From Chloroflexota bacterium (GTDB lineage Bacteria > Chloroflexota > Anaerolineae > Anaerolineales > Villigracilaceae), in the NCBI GenBank assembly GCA_021796315.1, contig JAJYOH010000236.1:1-8542 (forward strand): DNA of 8,542 bases, given 5' to 3'. Below the pieces are notes generated by a model that was not told the DNA's origin, did not search any database, and worked only from the letters and a program-made list of their open reading frames with translations. Shown here in pieces: positions 5,882-8,542 of the stretch. Each line of letters opens with the position of its first letter. The stretch's first letter is position 1. The translations under genes were made by a program, and so were the position numbers.

Positions 5882-6769
5882 TACGCCCGCGGCTCCACGC
5901 TGGCTGTTTCAGATTGGCTCAGTTCACCGCGCGTCAATAACATCACAGCCGCCAATATCAGCGCGCCGCCGATCAACGTGGCGACGCCAAGCGTTTCGCC
6001 GAATAACCAGGCCGCCAGCAAAACAGTTACGACCGGTTCAAGCGTGGAAAGCATGGACGCATTGGTCGGGCCGATACGTTTGAGTCCCGCCAAAAAAAGC
6101 GACCACCGGTATCACCGTCGCGACGATGACCACGCCTCCCACCACACTCCAACCGGCCCCCGTTCCTGGAAAGTGCGCCCCGCTGACGGCGGTCGCCGCG
6201 CCGTAGACCAATCCCGCGGATGCGAAAATGATCGTCGAAGATTGCACCGCCGAAACCTGTTTCATCACATCCGTCCCGATGATGATGTAAACTGAATAAA
6301 TTGCCGCGGCAGAAATGGCAAACAAAATTCCCAGCCATTGACCGCCTTCAGGGTGGACTGTCAGCGCCGCGCCGAGCGTTGCCAGTGAAAGCGCGATGAT
6401 CTTGAGACGCGTAAATTTTTCTTTGAGAAAGATGGTGGAAAGGATCGCGACGAAAGCCGGATATAGATAAAGTAAAAGCGCCACCAGTCCCGCCGACGCA
6501 AATTGGATGGCGGTCAGATACGAAAAAGATTGACCGACGTAGCCCAGCGCGCCCATGCCGATCAGTTGTGCCAGAATCCGTCCGCGCGGGATTGATTCGC
6601 GGCGGATGAAAAGCAAAGCTCCCATCAACAAGGCGGAGATCGTGAAGCGCAGAAAGAGGAGCGTGAAAGTGTCCATGCCGTCGGCGTAGGCGTAACGGCC
6701 AAAGATGGCCAGTGTGCCAAATGACGCCGCGGATATGGCGATGAGCAGGACGCCAATGAACCGATTCAT
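5881..6769 (-). CDS. EamA (DMT) family transporter, interrupted by a frameshift
   Basis: Inner-membrane transporter of the drug/metabolite superfamily with two EamA repeats and about ten predicted helices; substrate unknown. The reading frame from the ATG at 6769 gives the first repeat (ending near VHPEG, residue 142) and most of the second, to PVVAF at 221-225. It then runs into unrelated residues and stops at 6038. The rest of the repeat, LAGLKRIGPTNAS through TLEPVVTVLLAAWLFGE, continues in another frame to the stop at 5881-5883. Removing one base from the run of seven A's at 6092-6098 restores a 295-residue protein, the family's normal length. The true end is supported by its one-base overlap with the next gene. 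At the 5' end the ATG overlaps the M20 stop (ATGA). This could be a sequencing error, a recent mutation or slippage. Confidence 0.85.
6092..6098 (-). other. Frameshift site in EamA: run of seven A's (T's on the coding strand)
   Basis: The coding strand reads GTC GCT TTT TTT GGC. With six T's it becomes GTC GCT TTT TTG GCG GGA CTC, coding for V-A-F-L-A-G-L, the usual helix-nine sequence before KRIGP in this family. A homopolymer of this length is a common site for both indel errors and polymerase slippage. Confidence 0.8.
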
Positions 6770-7881
6770 TTGATCAACATGCCTGCGATCAACGCGCTGC
6801 GAGGAGCCAGGCTTGGAATGTGGATGTACTCTTTATCTTTCTGATGCGCGCCAGCTCCGATCGCGCCGAAGCCGTCCAAAGTTGGCGCGAGTTGAGCTGT
6901 GAAATTGCCGTCCGAGCCGCCGCCGACGCGCGCGGCGCCAACGTCGAAGCCAAGCTCATTTGCAATTTTCCTGGCTTCATCGAACAGTTTGAGCGAGCCT
7001 TCAGTTGGTTCCATGGGCGGACGGTTCAATCCGCCGCTGATCTCATAGCGCGTGCCTTCCAGCGGCTGGATGGCACGCAAGGCTTTATCTGCGCGTTCGG
7101 CTTCATCCAGCGACCAGATGCGTAAGTCCACCTCCAGAGTCACATGATCCGCAACGACGTTGGATACCGTCCCGCCTTGAATGACATTTGGTCCGAGCGT
7201 TGTACCTTTGTCCCAATCCTGCAGCTTGACCAGTTCAGAGATCAGATGCGCGGCGCTGACGATTGCATTTCTTCCGTTCTGCGGTTCGAGTCCCTGGTGT
7301 GCGGCCTTGCCGAAAATATTGAATTTATATTCGCCCACGCCTTTGCGCGCGACCTTGAGATCACCGTTCATGAATGGAGGTTCCAGCACAAGCACGGCCT
7401 GCGCTCCTTTTGCCAACTCTTCAATAAGAGGCCTTCCGACCTCCGAGCCGGTTTCTTCATCCGACGTAAGCAGAAAGTCAATGCTCACAGAGGGTGTCCT
7501 TCCAAGTGACTTCAGAGCGCGCATTGCCCAAAGCGCCTGGACAACGCCCGCCTTCATATCGTATGTGCCCGGGCCAAAAGCCTGATCGTCCTTGACCGAC
7601 CAGACATCCCTCCACAAACCGACGGGATGAACCGTGTCGATGTGCGCCAGGAACACGATCCGCTCGCTGCTTTGACCTTGAATGTGCGCGTGCACCACAT
7701 CACCGCGCGGGCTGGGGTGGCGGTTGATCTGTCCGAATTCAGCGAGCCAGCTTTCGGTCAAGTTTTGGACGCGGTTTATTCCATCCACATAATTGGACGG
7801 CGATTCGATCCGCACCAGCGCTTCAACGTCGGCAAGGATGTCTATCGTGTGATTCTCAAGATAGGTGAGAATAGTTTTTAT
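6766..7881 (-). CDS. M20 family metallopeptidase (CPG2/ArgE-like)
   Basis: Zinc-dependent M20 peptidase or deacylase of the glutamate carboxypeptidase / acetylornithine deacetylase type. Numbered from the GTG at 7815, the motifs are AHIDTV (57-62: H58, D60), GPGTYDMKAG with bridging D86, TSDEETGS with E120 (base) and E121, LEPP with E145, the dimer-domain GKAAHQG, GGGSDGNF and GAHQKDKEY with H324. All metal ligands are present. Translation upstream of 7815 continues as family-like sequence (I-L-T-Y-L-E-N-H ... D-V-E-A-L-V) back to 7881. There an ATA sits five bases after GGAG, giving 371 residues, the usual length. No ATG, GTG or TTG lies in this frame between 7815 and the preceding stop at 7933. 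I therefore extend to 7881; the conservative start is 7815 (349 residues). The substrate cannot be read. The stop overlaps EamA's ATG. Confidence 0.88.
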   Translation of the reverse strand: MKTILTYLENHTIDILADVEALVRIESPSNYVDGINRVQNLTESWLAEFGQINRHPSPRGDVVHAHIQGQSSERIVFLAHIDTVHPVGLWRDVWSVKDDQAFGPGTYDMKAGVVQALWAMRALKSLGRTPSVSIDFLLTSDEETGSEVGRPLIEELAKGAQAVLVLEPPFMNGDLKVARKGVGEYKFNIFGKAAHQGLEPQNGRNAIVSAAHLISELVKLQDWDKGTTLGPNVIQGGTVSNVVADHVTLEVDLRIWSLDEAERADKALRAIQPLEGTRYEISGGLNRPPMEPTEGSLKLFDEARKIANELGFDVGAARVGGGSDGNFTAQLAPTLDGFGAIGAGAHQKDKEYIHIPSLAPRSALIAGMLIK

Positions 7882-7886
7882 GGTGG

Positions 7887-7890
7887 CTCC
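7887..7890 (-). promoter_or_regulatory. Ribosome binding site upstream of the ATA start of the M20 gene
   Basis: GGAG on the minus strand, five bases before the ATA at 7881-7879. It supports the 22-residue extension over the GTG at 7815, which has no such site. It lies in the 51-base gap after the histidine phosphatase stop, consistent with an operon. Confidence 0.6.
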
Positions 7891-7932
7891 GAAATGTGTT
7901 TTCTTATGAAAAAGTTTTTTCGTGATTACAGC

Positions 7933-8542
7933 CTAATCAGAAGCAGGCGCTCCGTTTGTATCCCACCATTTGGACAGATGCTCATGTGGACTCAACGGCC
8001 GGTCAGCGTAATGGGAAACATCGTTGAATAGCATCAGCCGGGCCCGGACGGGATCCTTGAAATCCACGATGTTCAGGCAGGCCGGGGCCTGGTCGAGCCG
8101 GTCTCGATAACCGCGCGCATCGAAACCGAGCAGACTACTGAGAATTAACCGCAACGTGGCTTTGTGCGAAACAACTGCCACACTCTCATCTTTATGTTTG
8201 ACAACGATCTCGCGGATGATGGGCAAGGCGCGCGCCAGCACGCTGATGCCTGATTCGCCGCCTTCTGGTGCGAAAGTAAAAGGATCAGAGTCCCAGGCTG
8301 AATATTCTTCCGCGAAGTTAGTCTCCACTTCTTTACGGCTCAAACCCTCCCAATGTCCGTGGTTGATCTCGCGCAGACCGCCGCGTGGAATTGGCGTTAA
8401 ACCATGCGGCCCGCAGATGATCCGGGCTGTTTCTATTGTGCGGTCCAGCGGGCTGGCGTAGATGGCGGAAAGTTTACTGTCAGTCAAACGCATCGCCAAA
8501 TGCTGGACTTGGGAGCGGCCTTCATCGGAAAGATAAATATTC
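7933..8542 (-). CDS. Histidine phosphatase family protein (5' end outside window)
   Basis: Phosphoglycerate-mutase-like phosphatase with a phosphohistidine mechanism, cytoplasmic. The frame is open to the right edge. Fourteen residues encoded beyond the TTG at 8499 (including YLSDEGRSQVQHLA) are typical family sequence, so the gene starts beyond the window. The RHG motif with the phosphorylated histidine is therefore not seen. Numbered from the TTG at 8499, the remaining active-site landmarks are SPLDRTIETA with R20, LREINHGHWEGL with E44, PEGGES (79-83) and VVSHKATLR with the second histidine H112. Small-molecule substrates such as alpha-ribazole phosphate, sugar phosphates or phosphoglycerate are possible; the family alone does not say. 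It appears to be an upstream gene of the M20-EamA-kinase operon, 51 bases before the ATA start of the M20 gene. Confidence 0.9.
   Translation of the reverse strand, partial: NIYLSDEGRSQVQHLAMRLTDSKLSAIYASPLDRTIETARIICGPHGLTPIPRGGLREINHGHWEGLSRKEVETNFAEEYSAWDSDPFTFAPEGGESGISVLARALPIIREIVVKHKDESVAVVSHKATLRLILSSLLGFDARGYRDRLDQAPACLNIVDFKDPVRARLMLFNDVSHYADRPLSPHEHLSKWWDTNGAPASD

Noticed and set aside
1..8542. CRISPR array, tRNA, rRNA or defence gene cluster
   Set aside because: No regularly spaced direct repeats, no tRNA or rRNA-like segments, and no nuclease, toxin or defence-type domain arrangement were seen. The CPBP protease alone is not evidence of a defence system.

Overview
The window is ordinary-looking bacterial chromosome: moderate G+C, dense genes, short intergenic gaps. 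It carries eight protein genes. One reads rightward, from the left edge; the other seven read leftward. Nothing in it fixes the taxonomy. The acyl-CoA ligase strongly resembles the Thermus long-chain fatty acyl-CoA synthetase type. The deoxynucleoside-kinase-like protein and the intergenic palindromic repeats remind me of environmental Chloroflexota (Anaerolineae-like) genomes. That is an impression from memory, not a demonstrated placement.

Left part (1-2283): a CPBP (CAAX/Abi-type) intramembrane protease reads rightward and meets a leftward Nudix hydrolase tail to tail with three bases between the stops. Upstream of the Nudix gene on the minus strand lies a pirin (quercetinase-like cupin). 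A 15-bp perfect inverted repeat separates the pirin stop from the Nudix ribosome binding site. Upstream of pirin is a 188-base gap holding a second, imperfect inverted repeat that could be a small non-autonomous mobile element remnant.

Middle part (2284-5254): an alpha/beta hydrolase and a 541-residue fatty acyl-CoA ligase both read leftward, each with its own strong Shine-Dalgarno. They are separated by 254 bases with a good intrinsic-terminator hairpin and a second folded segment. Upstream of the ligase are a plausible extended -10 promoter and a large multi-armed palindromic repeat of about 120 bases.

Right part (5255-8542): a tightly packed leftward operon. In transcription order it encodes a histidine phosphatase (5' end beyond the window), an M20 family metallopeptidase, an EamA drug/metabolite transporter and a P-loop deoxynucleoside-kinase-like protein. 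The last three are joined by stop/start overlaps (ATGA and TAATG), indicating translational coupling. Two defects stand out. The EamA gene is split by a one-base surplus in a run of seven A's. The M20 gene's best start, placed by a ribosome binding site and by family length, reads ATA instead of ATG. Either could be a sequencing or assembly error or a real lesion.

I found no CRISPR array, tRNA, rRNA, intact transposase or recognisable defence system. The points most worth checking are the repeats, the two lesions and a possible small RNA locus between the hydrolase and ligase genes.
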